Assembly: GCF_009765905.1 (NCBI RefSeq)
Contig: NZ_LMUO01000006.1
Coordinates: 298,676-362,675, forward strand
Length of the DNA: 64,000 nt
Origin: Mucilaginibacter sp. L196
Lineage (GTDB): Bacteria; Bacteroidota; Bacteroidia; Sphingobacteriales; Sphingobacteriaceae
Direction: 5' to 3'
Part shown: in pieces, positions 28,801 to 38,775 of the stretch
Numbering within the stretch: position 1 is the stretch's first letter
How the letters are laid out: every line of letters starts with the position of its first letter
The notes under the pieces: generated by a model
Seen by the model: only the letters and a program-made list of their open reading frames with translations
Databases searched by the model: none
What the model was told of the DNA's origin: nothing
Program-made: the position numbers and the translations under genes

Positions 28801-31800
28801 TTTTTGTAGTTGCGCAAATCATTATTAAACGTTTTAAAAGCCGCCTGCGAATAACCATCAGTAAGGTTATCTACTGTTAGCGATAATGACTGCTCATTTA
28901 GTTTAGTATTAGCATTTATGCTACTGTAATTAGTTTGTTGCTGTATACCCGGCGGTACCACGTAAGGGATAGGCTGGCGGTTACTGTTTTCGTCGATATT
29001 AACCGTACCAACAACCATTGTTGAATGATCTGTAACAGGATTTACGATGGCTGGGTCAGCTAGTACATTCGCCGGATTATTATCGGAGTTATATGCGCGC
29101 CAATCGCCACGTACCAATTGCAATTCGGCGAAACGTAGTATCGAGGTATCGGCGAAACCGGTCATATACAGACGCATGAAACGGATGGATTTAAAATCCT
29201 GGATACCACCAACCGCAGATTGATAACTGGTAATAGGGACACGGAATTGATACCATGTATAAGTTTGAGTAGTACCATTGGCAAGCTTAACACTTGAGGT
29301 TACTTTATCATTAACAAAGCCGGTGCCCACAACAAGATCTTTAGGACGAATGGATACGTGGTATTCAAAATATTCATCATCCGTACTCATGTTATTGTCA
29401 CGATCAATGTCTTCCGCATCGGGCAGAGATGTGGACGCGGAGGTTTGCAGGCCTAATTGCGCTTCGGATTGGGCGGCAGTCTTGGAGTTACCATCGGTAC
29501 CATTGTATTTGCTGTAACGCTGCAAGATACCTGCCCCTGCATGATCAAGCGCGGGCCCCTGGTAATATTGATAATCATCCGATGATGGATCAGCAGTAAT
29601 AGCAGCAGCGGCAGCCTGATCAACCTGGGTTTTTATTGCCTGTACCTGGGGGGCAAATTTGGTGCGTTCGTCGGCATCTCCCAATCCATCCAAACCAACA
29701 TCCTGTAGGGCACGAGAATTCGGATCATTATCAAACGCGTTTACTACCGGCTGTAGTTTAGCTACGCGCCCCCATGCGGTGGTATCAACAGTACTCAGAT
29801 CGCCGTTTACAGGCAGGCCATTTTCTATACTCTTTCTACCATCTTTTAATATATCTTCAGATATACTACCCAAGTTAAAATACAAATCACCACCGGTTGA
29901 GTTTGGCTTGCCAATAAACGGATCTAATACCCAAAACTCAATATAGGTAACATTTAAGGCTTCAAAATCATTGGTTGATATGGCCCGCATCATCCCCCCC
30001 CAGCGGGCGGCCGGGTTTTGCAGCGTACCGTCAACATTTATACCAGTAGTGGCATAGTTATATGGACCACGGGTATTTGGGTAAAAAGCCAAATCAAGCG
30101 TTGGTAATATTTGCGGCTGGCCGGTTACTGATTGTATAGCAGGATATACCTCTGTTTGCAATACTTCGCGCACATAAGGTTTTGACAACTCGGCCCGTGA
30201 AACGGGGATAGTGGTTGAAGTATAAAATGTTGGGTCGATATTATAAAATGCTAAACGGGCACGGTTAAACCCATAACTCAGATCATCAAATCGTTGCGAT
30301 TCGGGGAAAAGCTGCGGCGTGCTTGATATTTGCCATGTATTCGCGCTTTTTAGGTCGATCTCTGATTGGCTATTCTCGAAATCATCCAGATAAGCAGTAC
30401 CGTTTTTAGAACCTGCATAATTTAATGCAGCTGGCGTACCGGGTAAAAGCTGGGCAAACTCACCACTAAAATTTACTGAGGATGGCACTTTGGTATGTAT
30501 CAAAGGGATATCATCAACCAAACGGGTCAGCATGCGCGAAGGAGAGCTATAGTTTGCATCAAAGCCCCATATGGTATTTGAGATGGACTCTGAGCCAACA
30601 GCTTCGTTTTGCGAGATGGGCTGCTCGGTTAAGTGCATAATGGTTGCTCCCAAGGCTAGTTTTGGGCTCACCTGGTAATCAAACCTTGAACCGTAAAGGG
30701 ATTTTTGCTGAACGCCGAACAGTTCATTATTCTCCAGGTTAACCGTTATAGGCTGGCCCGATGAAAGAATAGACTGATTAAGTATACGGATAGTACCGCC
30801 ATTATAATCAACCGTATAATCGTTACCCTCAACCAACTTTTGCGCGCCAACAGTTACCACTACCGATCCCTGCGGAATATTTGTGGCGTTAAGCTGATAT
30901 TCGGAACCACCCTGCGAGGTATATGTACCCTGTATTACATATCGGTTTAATTGCGGATAGAATTGCTGCGCCACCGTTTGCGTTGAATCATACAATGGCT
31001 GATAAACATAGGTGCTTATGAGACTTTGCTCGCCGGGGGCGAATTTGGCGGCGAGGTCGGCACCAAAGGGTTCAACCTCTGGAAAGATAAGCAAGCCATT
31101 TTGCGGATCGATGGTTATACCTGATAAAAAATCAAAATAACCATCAGGTTTTTTCTGATTTTGCTGATCGAGATTATCTAACCCGGTTAATTGCAGCCAA
31201 AGTTTACCCGTGGTATTTTTACCATCGGACATGATGGGTTTTAAGATACCTGAACTGTTATCTAACCGCGATATAGATAATTTAAAATTAGTAGGACTAA
31301 TTTGGTATGCACCCAGCGAATAGATGTTTTTCATCATCAAATTCCAAATCGGCAGGTTTGTTTTCAGCAAGGTGTTCTTCAGCATCTTTACATACAATAC
31401 ATTAGGCGTATTGTTATTCACCGGGCGATCGCTGGAGAACTCACCAACCTGGTAAGTAACACCGTTATAAGTATATTGATAAGCTACAGCCAACACCTCA
31501 TCATTATTTAAAGGGTAGTTAAGTGATATAAAGCCCAATTGCGGATGCAGTGTATACTCTTTGGTGGTTAACTGGCGGGCGTAGGTTAGTTTGGCATAGT
31601 TATCGGTAGCCCCGGTATTATTAAAGTAACTGGCAACGTCGTTTGAGTTTGTTAAACGCGCACCAACTGGCAGGTTTTTCAGCAAACTGTTTGACTGTTG
31701 TGTAAAGCCCGGGATATCCGTACCGGCAGGTAAGCTGGAGTAAGCGCCACCACCCTGAATTAAACGCTTGTTATATGGAGCGTTCTCGCCCAAATCCATA

Positions 31801-32882
31801 AAAGCCAATACATCCCTGGAGTTAGTGGTAGAATTGTTGCGGTTAGTGATCCAAACTTCGATTTTGGTAATGTTTATACTTGAACTGATGATGGGGCTAT
31901 TTGCCAGCGCCTTATCATAATTATTCCTAAAATATTGCGACAGGAAGTAGTGTTTATTAGCATCATATGCATCAGTAGTCAGCTTAAAGTTACCTTGCTC
32001 GGAGCCATTGGTTATAGTGATGCTTTTTGATTGCGAACGCTGTTGCGATATTATTGAGGTAACATTAAGCTTGCCAAATTTCAACTTGGTTTTTACACCA
32101 AATAACGCCTGCACACCGGTTATTAGCGTGGTATTTAGGGGCATGCTTACCGTACCGGCCTGTATCTCTTGAATAATATCGTCCGGCTTGCCTTTGTAGT
32201 CAAGCTTTATCTGGTTATCAAACTGAAACTGGGCATTGGTGTTATAATTAGTTGCTACGGTAAGGTTAGTACCAATATTACCCGTAACATTTAATTGTAT
32301 CTGCTGATCGAAATTAAAGTTAAACTGGTTGCGCTGCTGTGAATTAAATAAAGGGTTATCGTTTTTATTGAGCTGACCTTCAAATGCCGCATTGGCCGAC
32401 CCTTGTGCTTTAATATCAATATTGGGGCCACCGAATATTTGCTCGAAGGTTTGGCTGCGTACTTTTATTTGGGGGATGAATCCGGGTTGTTGTGATTGGT
32501 AGGCATATTTATCGGCAAGGGTTTTAAAATAATCCCGTTCAGTTTCCTGTTGTTTTATCGCCAGGTACTGCATATATGTTAAGTACTGTGGGGCGCGATA
32601 AAGCATATCGCCCACGCTTTCATATAAGATATACTGGTTTGTGGCGGCATCGTACACAATGGTACGTACTAGGTTTGGCGGATCGGCATCAAAAACCCCC
32701 CGACGCAAACGCATGTTATTGGATTCCTGAATATTATAAGGTTCCTGTACTTTAACCGAATCTTTACGGGGTGTTACTATTGTAGGATCAGGAAGCTGCT
32801 GGGCAAAACTCCGCCCCACCCCGCATAACGCGAAAATAATTAAGATACATGTATAAGGTTTTAGCGTAAGACTCTTAGTCAA
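25815..32882 (-). CDS. sprA: SprA, outer-membrane translocon of the type IX secretion system
   Basis: 2355 residues, close to the size of characterised SprA (about 2,400 in Flavobacterium johnsoniae). A signal peptide (ending GVGRSFAQQ) leads to a very long beta-strand-rich chain, with family-typical stretches such as FEQIFGGPNIDIKAQGSANA, PYTVMIGAAKITIMGQPDLS and NAFNYSYKAHF-like barrel strands, ending NTSFSTFGFNLKLILQ. SprA is the giant barrel through which T9SS cargo passes, used for gliding adhesins and secreted enzymes. The best start is a TTG at 32882, as no in-frame ATG precedes the signal peptide. It follows ruvA by 23 nt, a pairing also seen in Flavobacteriia. Confidence 0.95.
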   Translation of the reverse strand: MTKSLTLKPYTCILIIFALCGVGRSFAQQLPDPTIVTPRKDSVKVQEPYNIQESNNMRLRRGVFDADPPNLVRTIVYDAATNQYILYESVGDMLYRAPQYLTYMQYLAIKQQETERDYFKTLADKYAYQSQQPGFIPQIKVRSQTFEQIFGGPNIDIKAQGSANAAFEGQLNKNDNPLFNSQQRNQFNFNFDQQIQLNVTGNIGTNLTVATNYNTNAQFQFDNQIKLDYKGKPDDIIQEIQAGTVSMPLNTTLITGVQALFGVKTKLKFGKLNVTSIISQQRSQSKSITITNGSEQGNFKLTTDAYDANKHYFLSQYFRNNYDKALANSPIISSSINITKIEVWITNRNNSTTNSRDVLAFMDLGENAPYNKRLIQGGGAYSSLPAGTDIPGFTQQSNSLLKNLPVGARLTNSNDVASYFNNTGATDNYAKLTYARQLTTKEYTLHPQLGFISLNYPLNNDEVLAVAYQYTYNGVTYQVGEFSSDRPVNNNTPNVLYVKMLKNTLLKTNLPIWNLMMKNIYSLGAYQISPTNFKLSISRLDNSSGILKPIMSDGKNTTGKLWLQLTGLDNLDQQNQKKPDGYFDFLSGITIDPQNGLLIFPEVEPFGADLAAKFAPGEQSLISTYVYQPLYDSTQTVAQQFYPQLNRYVIQGTYTSQGGSEYQLNATNIPQGSVVVTVGAQKLVEGNDYTVDYNGGTIRILNQSILSSGQPITVNLENNELFGVQQKSLYGSRFDYQVSPKLALGATIMHLTEQPISQNEAVGSESISNTIWGFDANYSSPSRMLTRLVDDIPLIHTKVPSSVNFSGEFAQLLPGTPAALNYAGSKNGTAYLDDFENSQSEIDLKSANTWQISSTPQLFPESQRFDDLSYGFNRARLAFYNIDPTFYTSTTIPVSRAELSKPYVREVLQTEVYPAIQSVTGQPQILPTLDLAFYPNTRGPYNYATTGINVDGTLQNPAARWGGMMRAISTNDFEALNVTYIEFWVLDPFIGKPNSTGGDLYFNLGSISEDILKDGRKSIENGLPVNGDLSTVDTTAWGRVAKLQPVVNAFDNDPNSRALQDVGLDGLGDADERTKFAPQVQAIKTQVDQAAAAAITADPSSDDYQYYQGPALDHAGAGILQRYSKYNGTDGNSKTAAQSEAQLGLQTSASTSLPDAEDIDRDNNMSTDDEYFEYHVSIRPKDLVVGTGFVNDKVTSSVKLANGTTQTYTWYQFRVPITSYQSAVGGIQDFKSIRFMRLYMTGFADTSILRFAELQLVRGDWRAYNSDNNPANVLADPAIVNPVTDHSTMVVGTVNIDENSNRQPIPYVVPPGIQQQTNYSSINANTKLNEQSLSLTVDNLTDGYSQAAFKTFNNDLRNYKNLQMFVHAEALPAITLNNGDLHTFIRLGLDYTENYYEYDIPLTVTQPGSSNPNSIWPAANQIDLELDLLTNAKLARDAAKYKGQPWPLTVPYTVMIGAAKITIMGQPDLSRLTTVMLGVRNPFKGNNPAADDGLAKSGIVWFDELRLTDFNQRSGWAAIAKADIKLADFADINVSGGEQTAGFGTLDSKIEDRSLDNNSNYSVSANVELGKFFPDKSGVHIPTYINVSSQVSKPLYDPASPDILLSQTLKTATSTKQRDSIKNAAETVTQRKSINFTNVHVAKTNPTAPNKVYSISNFNASYAYTDYEYHDFNTLSDFEKTYHLELAYNYSNKPKYWTPFTKIVKNNLLQVFKDINLSLAPSRLNFSIDFDRFDSETTLRNNDPDNIIAIPSTFNNTFTITKVFGIGWNLTKSLSLNFDATNLATVDEPQGPLTGLNRDTLYNNLAHLGRTTNYNHTFGATYAIPFNKIPYMDWISANTSYSAHFNWLAEPGFSVDDPQFNVGNSIQNSRTILVTPTFNFTTLYNKFAFLRTANKDDGDSKLTKILKGLLTSLKTLNVTYTKTQGIFLPGYLPQSTVFGEDPTYNAPGIGFLLGSQADIRARAVANGWISNDTLQNQLYVKTYNSDLHFNGTVEPIQGLRIILTAFKTQDQTYQTNFKYLDATSSFENLSPVTTGDYSISYITIGTAFSKISGINNNSPTYNTFMNDRAIISQRLGKLNPNSNPAGSSGGFADGYGPNSQNVLVPAFLAAYTGKNPSTSNLSQFPSIPLPNWQVTYGGLVKIPFLADIFDSFDLKHAYSSTYNVGGYTTLLQYTQNDGSSSARDINNDFLPMYQFSQVTIFEQFAPLLGIDMRFKNNVTTSISYMQSRALSLSLLNSQLAQQNEDDVVISFGYKAKNFRFPFGLWEDFILKNDLTFNLAFAIRNTKTLIFQPDVLAAQVSSGADNITYRPEINYALSDRFNISFFYDANITKPYTSQSFNTSFSTFGFNLKLILQ

Positions 32883-32905
32883 AAATCGTTCAAATTATAA
32901 AGTAA

Positions 32906-33490
32906 TTATAAGTTTTTCAGCGCATATTTAATCAACTGTTCAACAGTTAAATCTTCAGTATTTTTATTTATTTCTTGTTCCAAAATCTTTTCAGCGGCAT
33001 TACGTGCAAATCCCAGCATCACCAAAGCCGAAAGTGCCTCATCCTTAGCGGTTTTGTTTGCCGGCATAACGGTAAGGGTATCCGGGCCTTCTTTGCGTAA
33101 TTTATCTTGTAACTCTAATATTACACGTTGTGCCGATTTTGGGCCGATGCCTTTTATACGTTGAATTAAGGCAACATTACCACTGATAATGGCATTTTGT
33201 ATTTCGATTGGAGTAATGGATGAAAGCATCATTCGCCCGGTATTTGGGCCAATGCCTGAAATAGAAATCAGATGCAGAAACAGACGGCGCTCACCTTCAT
33301 CGGCGAAGCCATAAAGGCTATGTCCATCCTCTTTTACGTGCAGCCAGGTGTACAGCTTGCAACGTTCGGCAGTGCCTAATTGCGAATAGGTATGCAGCGA
33401 TATATTGATATGATAACCTACTCCGCCGGCATCAATAACCACATACGAAGGGCTTTTAAAAGCTAATTTACCATCAATATAAGCGTACAT
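32906..33490 (-). CDS. ruvA: Holliday junction branch-migration protein RuvA
   Basis: 194 residues. Three domains are visible: N-terminal OB fold (MYAYIDGKLAFKSPSYVVID), tandem helix-hairpin-helix (LISISGIGPNTGRMMLSS and RIKGIGPKSAQRVILEL), and the C-terminal domain III that contacts RuvB (SALVMLGFARNAAEKILEQE). It binds four-way junctions and loads the RuvB motor. It lies 14 nt after maeB and 23 nt before sprA. ruvB and ruvC are elsewhere. Confidence 0.97.
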   Translation of the reverse strand: MYAYIDGKLAFKSPSYVVIDAGGVGYHINISLHTYSQLGTAERCKLYTWLHVKEDGHSLYGFADEGERRLFLHLISISGIGPNTGRMMLSSITPIEIQNAIISGNVALIQRIKGIGPKSAQRVILELQDKLRKEGPDTLTVMPANKTAKDEALSALVMLGFARNAAEKILEQEINKNTEDLTVEQLIKYALKNL

Positions 33491-33504
33491 GTTTTATCTA
33501 TATG

Positions 33505-35805
33505 TTATTTTTTAAGTGTGTTATTCTGAGCATCTTCTTTTTCCTGCGCATCAACAACGGCTATGGTAATCATGTTTACAATTTCGCGTACGGAGCTGCC
33601 TAATTGCAGTACGTGTACGGGCTTTTTCAAGCCTAACAATATTGGACCAACAGCTTCGGCACCACCTATTTCCTGCAAAAGTTTATAAGCGATGTTACCC
33701 GACTCCAAATTAGGGAATATTAATGTATTTGCGGGCTTGCCTGTAAGGGTTGAGAACGGGAAATTATCTCTCAACAGAGCTGGGTTTAATGCAAAGTTTG
33801 CCTGCATATCGCCATCAACTATCATATCCGGATATTTATCATGCAGCATTTGAACCGTTTCCCTTACTTTATCAGGTATCACCCCACCATTCGACCCAAA
33901 GTTAGAGTAGGAAAGCATAGCTACCCGTGGCGTGATGTTGAATTGCTTAACCGAGCGCTCTATCAGTACGGTAATATCTACCAATTCCTGTACGGTTGGG
34001 TTTACATTTACTGTAGTATCGCCAAAAAATACAGGCCCTTTTGGGGTAAGCATCATGTACATACCTGCTACACGGTTTATACCATCTTCGGTACCGATGA
34101 TTTGCAGGGCGGGTTTAATAGTGGTAACATAATCCTTTGTTAAACCTGAGATTAACGCATCAGCTTCGCCAAACTGCACCATTGATGCTCCGTAATAGTT
34201 ACGGTCGGCCATTAATTTTTTCGACTCGTGTAAGCTAACACCTTTACGCTGACGCTTAGTATATAAGTGATCGGCGTATTTTTGTGTATTGGGTGCGCAA
34301 CCGTCTTTTGTGTCGATGATTTGCACATCATCCAGGTATAGGTCATTTTCGCGCATAATGCGCTTGATGGTAGCTTCGTTGCCCAGTAAAATTGGTGTAG
34401 CAATGCCCTCTTCTTTAATAATTTGGGCGGCTTTTAATATTTTGTAAGTATCTGCCTCGGCAAAAACAATGCGTTTCGGGTTTTGCTTGGCCTTGTTGGT
34501 AAGCGTACGCATAATACGGTCATCAGCACCAACACGGGCACGTAATTCTTCTACATAAGCATCCCAATCGGTAATAACTTTACGGGCTACCCCTGAGTCA
34601 ATAGCCGCCTTGGCTACCGCGGATGAAACCTCGATAATAAGGCGCTGATCCATCGGTTTTGGGATGATATATTCCCTGCCGAACTTGATGTTTTTAGTAT
34701 TATAGGCAAGATTAACAGCCTCGGGCACCGGTTTTTTGGCGATGCTGGCGATTGCGTTAACCGCGGCGATCTTCATTTCTTCATTAATAGCAGTCGCCCT
34801 AACATCCAGTGCACCACGGAAAATGTATGGAAAACCCAGTACATTGTTCACCTGGTTAGGAAAATCAGAACGGCCGGTAGCCATAATGATGTCCTTACGG
34901 GTAGCATGGGCAATATCATAAGCGATCTCCGGCTCAGGGTTGGCCATGGCGAAAACAATTGGGTTTTTGGCCATGGTTTTAAGCATATCCGCTGTTACCA
35001 CGTTACCTGCTGAAAGGCCAACAAATACGTCGGCGTTTTTCATGCCATCGGCAAGGGATTTTATATCCTTGCGGGTGGTGGCAAATTGTAGTCTTATTTC
35101 GTCAAGGTCGGTGCGATCAGGGGTTATGAGGCCATTGATGTCGTACATCACCATATTTTCCTGCTTAACACCTAATGAAAGGTACATGCGCGAACATGAT
35201 ATGGCTGCCGCACCAGCACCGTTAACCACCATTTTTATTTTATCGAGCTTTTTGCCTTGTATCTCGCAGGCATTTATTAGGGCTGCGCCGGATATGATTG
35301 CCGTACCATGCTGATCATCGTGCATTACGGGGATCTTCATTTCGGCTTTCAGGCGGCGTTCAATTTCAAAACAAGTTGGAGCCGATATATCTTCGAGGTT
35401 GATACCGCCGAAGGTTGGTTCTAGAGCCTTAACGATAGCTACAAATTCGTCTGGCGTTGTGGCGTTTATCTCTAAATCGAAAACATCAATATCAGCATAA
35501 ATCTTAAATAAAAGGCCTTTACCTTCCATTACCGGTTTACTGGCTTCGGGGCCAATATTACCTAAGCCTAATACGGCAGTACCGTTACTTATCACCCCTA
35601 CTAAATTACCTTTAGCGGTGTATTTATAAACATCATCAACATTTTCGGCAATGCGTAAACATGGTTCGGCTACACCCGGCGAATAGGCCATAGTAAGATC
35701 GCGCTGGGTATCGGTAGGTTTGGTTGGCACTACCTGTATTTTTCCCGGCCGTCCTTTAGAATGGTAATTTAAAGCGTCCTGTTTACGATTAGTTTTGTTA
35801 TGCAT
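33505..35805 (-). CDS. maeB: NADP-dependent malic enzyme fused to phosphotransacetylase-like domain
   Basis: 766 residues. Residues about 1-420 are the malic enzyme ([31 protein letters not shown] for nucleotide binding; [27 protein letters not shown]). Residues about 430-766 resemble phosphate acetyltransferase ([31 protein letters not shown]), which in MaeB enzymes is regulatory rather than catalytic. It decarboxylates malate to pyruvate and makes NADPH. It leads the maeB-ruvA-sprA unit and has a -7 box 19 nt upstream. Confidence 0.95.
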   Translation of the reverse strand: MHNKTNRKQDALNYHSKGRPGKIQVVPTKPTDTQRDLTMAYSPGVAEPCLRIAENVDDVYKYTAKGNLVGVISNGTAVLGLGNIGPEASKPVMEGKGLLFKIYADIDVFDLEINATTPDEFVAIVKALEPTFGGINLEDISAPTCFEIERRLKAEMKIPVMHDDQHGTAIISGAALINACEIQGKKLDKIKMVVNGAGAAAISCSRMYLSLGVKQENMVMYDINGLITPDRTDLDEIRLQFATTRKDIKSLADGMKNADVFVGLSAGNVVTADMLKTMAKNPIVFAMANPEPEIAYDIAHATRKDIIMATGRSDFPNQVNNVLGFPYIFRGALDVRATAINEEMKIAAVNAIASIAKKPVPEAVNLAYNTKNIKFGREYIIPKPMDQRLIIEVSSAVAKAAIDSGVARKVITDWDAYVEELRARVGADDRIMRTLTNKAKQNPKRIVFAEADTYKILKAAQIIKEEGIATPILLGNEATIKRIMRENDLYLDDVQIIDTKDGCAPNTQKYADHLYTKRQRKGVSLHESKKLMADRNYYGASMVQFGEADALISGLTKDYVTTIKPALQIIGTEDGINRVAGMYMMLTPKGPVFFGDTTVNVNPTVQELVDITVLIERSVKQFNITPRVAMLSYSNFGSNGGVIPDKVRETVQMLHDKYPDMIVDGDMQANFALNPALLRDNFPFSTLTGKPANTLIFPNLESGNIAYKLLQEIGGAEAVGPILLGLKKPVHVLQLGSSVREIVNMITIAVVDAQEKEDAQNNTLKK

Positions 35806-35824
35806 CTTCTAAAATTCAAGGAAA

Positions 35825-35832
35825 CAAAATTA
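35825..35832 (-). promoter_or_regulatory. -7 promoter box for maeB-ruvA-sprA
   Basis: TAATTTTG on the minus strand is a perfect TAnnTTTG match, 19 nt before the maeB ATG. A matching -33 box is not apparent. Confidence 0.5.
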
Positions 35833-35951
35833 CGATTCTTTTTCACTGCATCCGGCGAAATACGTCAGTTAATGATAATTTGATACCCAGATAATCTATG
35901 CTGATGTTATTGGCTTATAACTCAGCTAATCAGCTAAAAATATATCAAAAA

Positions 35952-37148
35952 CTAACCGTGGCTTATTTTAAGCCTTTGCCCTACTACAGCTTTATTGTGA
36001 TGTAAATGGTTCCAGGTTTTAAGGTCACTTACATCAATACCATAAGTATCGGCAATATCGGCCAGGGTTTCGCCACGTTTAACTTTGTGGTAGGCCGGCT
36101 TATCGTCGGGAGCATTATAGCTTGTATGTAAGGGAACATTAGTTTTTTGCGAAGATGCACTATTAACAGTGCCGCTTGAATTATTCAGGGCATCGTACAA
36201 TGCGGCGTATCTTTTTGTATCCGTTTGGGGGATGATGAGCCTGCGCGTGCTATGTGCAGAAGCGTTGATAACCTGCATACGGTAAGCCGGGTTTAACAGC
36301 GAAAGCAGCTTTGCATCAACACCTAAAATGCTGGAGATGTTATTAAGCGAGATTTGCCTGTCAACCACAACAGTATCAATATTTAATGAGAAACTGCATG
36401 GCTGGGCGGTAATATTATGCTTGTTATAGTAATTCATAACATATGCTACCGCGATGTAGGCTGGCACATAATTACGGGTTTCAGCAGGCAGGTATTGGCG
36501 GATGGACCAGAAGTCGGTAGCGCCACCGGCTTTTGCCATGGCATTTTCAACATTACTTTTACCGCAGTTGTATGAGGCGATGGCTAACAACCAATCGCCA
36601 AATTCTTCGTAAGCATCTTTTAGATAAGCTGCAGCGGCATAGCTTGCACGTACCGGGTCGCGGCGCTCATCAATGTAACCATCCATATTAAGGCCATACA
36701 TTTTGGCGGTAGTACCCATAAATTGCCAAGGACCGGTTGCACCTACTCTTGAAATAGCATTAGGATCAAGCTTTGATTCCACTATGGAGAGATATTCAAT
36801 TTCTGGCGGGATACCGGCATCGCGAAATATCTTTTCATAAATAGGGAAGTAATATTTTGATAGACCAATAACGTGACCCATTTCCTCGCGATTTTGCGAG
36901 TAGATATCGATATAGTTCTGTACGAACTCGTTATAATCTAAGGGAACATCCTTTTTTATAGCATCCAGGCGTTGTTTAATTACACTTTGGTCGGCATTAA
37001 GCTGTGCGTTATCAGCCGCAGCATGCGCGAAAGTAGTATCGCCAAAAAGTTGGGTAGATTTATTTAAAGTACCTGATTTAAAGATGCTTGACGCGTTTGC
37101 GAACTGCAAAGATATTAAGCATAAAATCGGGATAAATAATCTCTTCAT
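35952..37148 (-). CDS. LysM-containing membrane-bound lytic murein transglycosylase (MltD-like)
   Basis: 398 residues from the ATG at 37148 (MKRLFIPILC, a good signal peptide); an upstream in-frame TTG adds three residues without benefit. The SLT domain spans about 100-230: GIPPEIEYLSIVESKLDPNA carries the catalytic Glu, followed by GATGPWQFMGTTAKMYGL and YAAAAYLKDAYEEFGDWLLAIASYNCG, read in parts. A C-terminal LysM (about 350-397, KVKRGETLADIADTYGIDV) binds peptidoglycan. It cleaves glycan strands with formation of 1,6-anhydro ends in the periplasm. It lies 60 nt behind gatA on the same strand. Confidence 0.93.
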   Translation of the reverse strand: MKRLFIPILCLISLQFANASSIFKSGTLNKSTQLFGDTTFAHAAADNAQLNADQSVIKQRLDAIKKDVPLDYNEFVQNYIDIYSQNREEMGHVIGLSKYYFPIYEKIFRDAGIPPEIEYLSIVESKLDPNAISRVGATGPWQFMGTTAKMYGLNMDGYIDERRDPVRASYAAAAYLKDAYEEFGDWLLAIASYNCGKSNVENAMAKAGGATDFWSIRQYLPAETRNYVPAYIAVAYVMNYYNKHNITAQPCSFSLNIDTVVVDRQISLNNISSILGVDAKLLSLLNPAYRMQVINASAHSTRRLIIPQTDTKRYAALYDALNNSSGTVNSASSQKTNVPLHTSYNAPDDKPAYHKVKRGETLADIADTYGIDVSDLKTWNHLHHNKAVVGQRLKISHG

Positions 37149-37217
37149 CTTTATCAATCAATAGGGGTTTAACTAAAAGTATTGATACGCCTTAAACATT
37201 ACTAAGGTTGCAATTTT

Positions 37218-38642
37218 TTATAGCTTAACGAAATATTTAGAAAAATTTAACAATTCCTGCTCTTCGAACTGCCCGGCCAATAATTGTAAACCTAACGGCA
37301 AACCTTTGCTATTATTGCCTACCGGTAAAGAAATTGCCGGTAAACCTGATAATGATGCCTGTACGGTAAAAATATCTGCCAGGTAACTTACAACAGGGTC
37401 GGTTTCTTCCTTGCCGATATTATAAGCCGGTTCGGGAGCTGTTGGTGTTAGTATAAAATCGTATTCTTTTAAAATATCCTGCGTTTTTTCGCGAATGAGT
37501 CTGCGTGCTTTTTGAGCTTTCGCGTAATAGGCATCGTAATAACCTGCACTTAATACAAATGTACCCAGCATAATACGGCGCTTAACCTCTTTACCAAAAC
37601 CTTCAGAACGTGATAGTTTGTAGGTTGATTGCAGATCTGTAGCCTTTGGACTGCGGTAACCATAATGTACGCCATCGTATCTTGCCAAATTTGATGAAGC
37701 CTCGGCCGTGGCTAAAATATAGTAAGCCGGAACCAAATAATCCAAATATTCAAAAGCGATAGGTTTAACGGTATGGCCCTCGGCACGTAATTTATCTATG
37801 GCTTGTGTTAAAGCATTTTTCACTTCCGCATCAACACCCGGACTTGATAGTGATTCCTGTAAATAAGCGATCTTTTTCTTTCCCGGTTCTTTTAAGTCTG
37901 CACTAAATGAAGGTACTTCTTTGGTTGATAATGTGCTATCGTATTCATCAACTCCTGCCATTATTTCTAATAGCAAGGCAGCATCTTCAACAGATTTAGT
38001 GATCGGCCCAACCTGATCAAATGATGAAGCGTAGGATATTACGCCATACCGTGAAATACGGCCATAGGTAGGTTTCAAGCCTATCAAACCACAAAAAGAA
38101 GCCGGCTGGCGCACAGAACCGCCCGTATCGGTACCAATAGCTGCGTGGCACATATCCGCTTGCACAGCCACTGCTGAACCGCCTGATGAACCACCCGAAA
38201 CCTTGGTATTATCGGCATAGTTCTTTACCGGGCCGAAATACGAACTTTCGTTACTGGCGCCCATGGCAAACTCATCGCAATTACAACGGCCGATGATAAT
38301 GGCATCCTCGGCTAATAAACGTTCGACTATAGTTGATGAGTAGATGGATGTAAAACCATCCAATATTTTTGATGAGGCCGAAACCTTATGATCTTTATAA
38401 CAGATGTTATCCTTTATACCGATAACCATACCGGCAAGTCTGCCTGCATTACCAGATTGGATGCGGGCATCAATATTTTTTGCACGACTTAATGCTTCCT
38501 CACCAAATACCTCGTTAAAAGCATTTAAATGGGCATTAGCCTTAATGTTTTCTAAATAATGTTTTACCAGTTTTTCAACAGTAACTTCCCCACTTTGCAA
38601 CCCGCCCTTTATTTCAATTAAAGAGGAATACTTTTTAGCCAT
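37218..38642 (-). CDS. gatA: Asp-tRNA(Asn)/Glu-tRNA(Gln) amidotransferase subunit GatA
   Basis: 474 residues, usual length. The amidase-signature core is complete: Lys in GMVIGIKDNICYKDH, and the Ser pair in KVSGGSSGGSAVAVQADMCH with GTDTGGSVRQPASFCGLIGL. It hydrolyses glutamine to supply ammonia for making Gln-tRNA or Asn-tRNA from the misacylated forms, together with GatB and GatC, which are not in the window. A near-consensus -7 box (TATTTTAG) lies 4 nt before the ATG. Confidence 0.95.
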   Translation of the reverse strand: MAKKYSSLIEIKGGLQSGEVTVEKLVKHYLENIKANAHLNAFNEVFGEEALSRAKNIDARIQSGNAGRLAGMVIGIKDNICYKDHKVSASSKILDGFTSIYSSTIVERLLAEDAIIIGRCNCDEFAMGASNESSYFGPVKNYADNTKVSGGSSGGSAVAVQADMCHAAIGTDTGGSVRQPASFCGLIGLKPTYGRISRYGVISYASSFDQVGPITKSVEDAALLLEIMAGVDEYDSTLSTKEVPSFSADLKEPGKKKIAYLQESLSSPGVDAEVKNALTQAIDKLRAEGHTVKPIAFEYLDYLVPAYYILATAEASSNLARYDGVHYGYRSPKATDLQSTYKLSRSEGFGKEVKRRIMLGTFVLSAGYYDAYYAKAQKARRLIREKTQDILKEYDFILTPTAPEPAYNIGKEETDPVVSYLADIFTVQASLSGLPAISLPVGNNSKGLPLGLQLLAGQFEEQELLNFSKYFVKL

Positions 38643-38646
38643 GGGG

Positions 38647-38654
38647 CTAAAATA
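38647..38654 (-). promoter_or_regulatory. Possible -7 box for gatA
   Basis: TATTTTAG on the minus strand matches TAnnTTTG at 5 of the 6 fixed positions. It is only 4 nt from the ATG, the same spacing as at scpA. Confidence 0.3.
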
Positions 38655-38739
38655 AAAAACTTATCCGGTAATTGGTTTGAAAAATTGAGGATTGGTGAAT
38701 TGGGGTGGTGAAAACTTTTATCATCAGCTGAATATATCG

Positions 38740-38773
38740 TTAGTGGTACGGTGAAAACACCGACCGCAGGCTG
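38740..38773 (+). repeat. Family D repeat, copy D1
   Basis: Reads GTGGTACGGTGAAAACACCG followed by ACCGCAGGCTG. It lies just past the metallo-beta-lactamase stop codon and is in direct orientation with copy D2, on the other side of that gene. Confidence 0.6.
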
Positions 38774-38775
38774 TA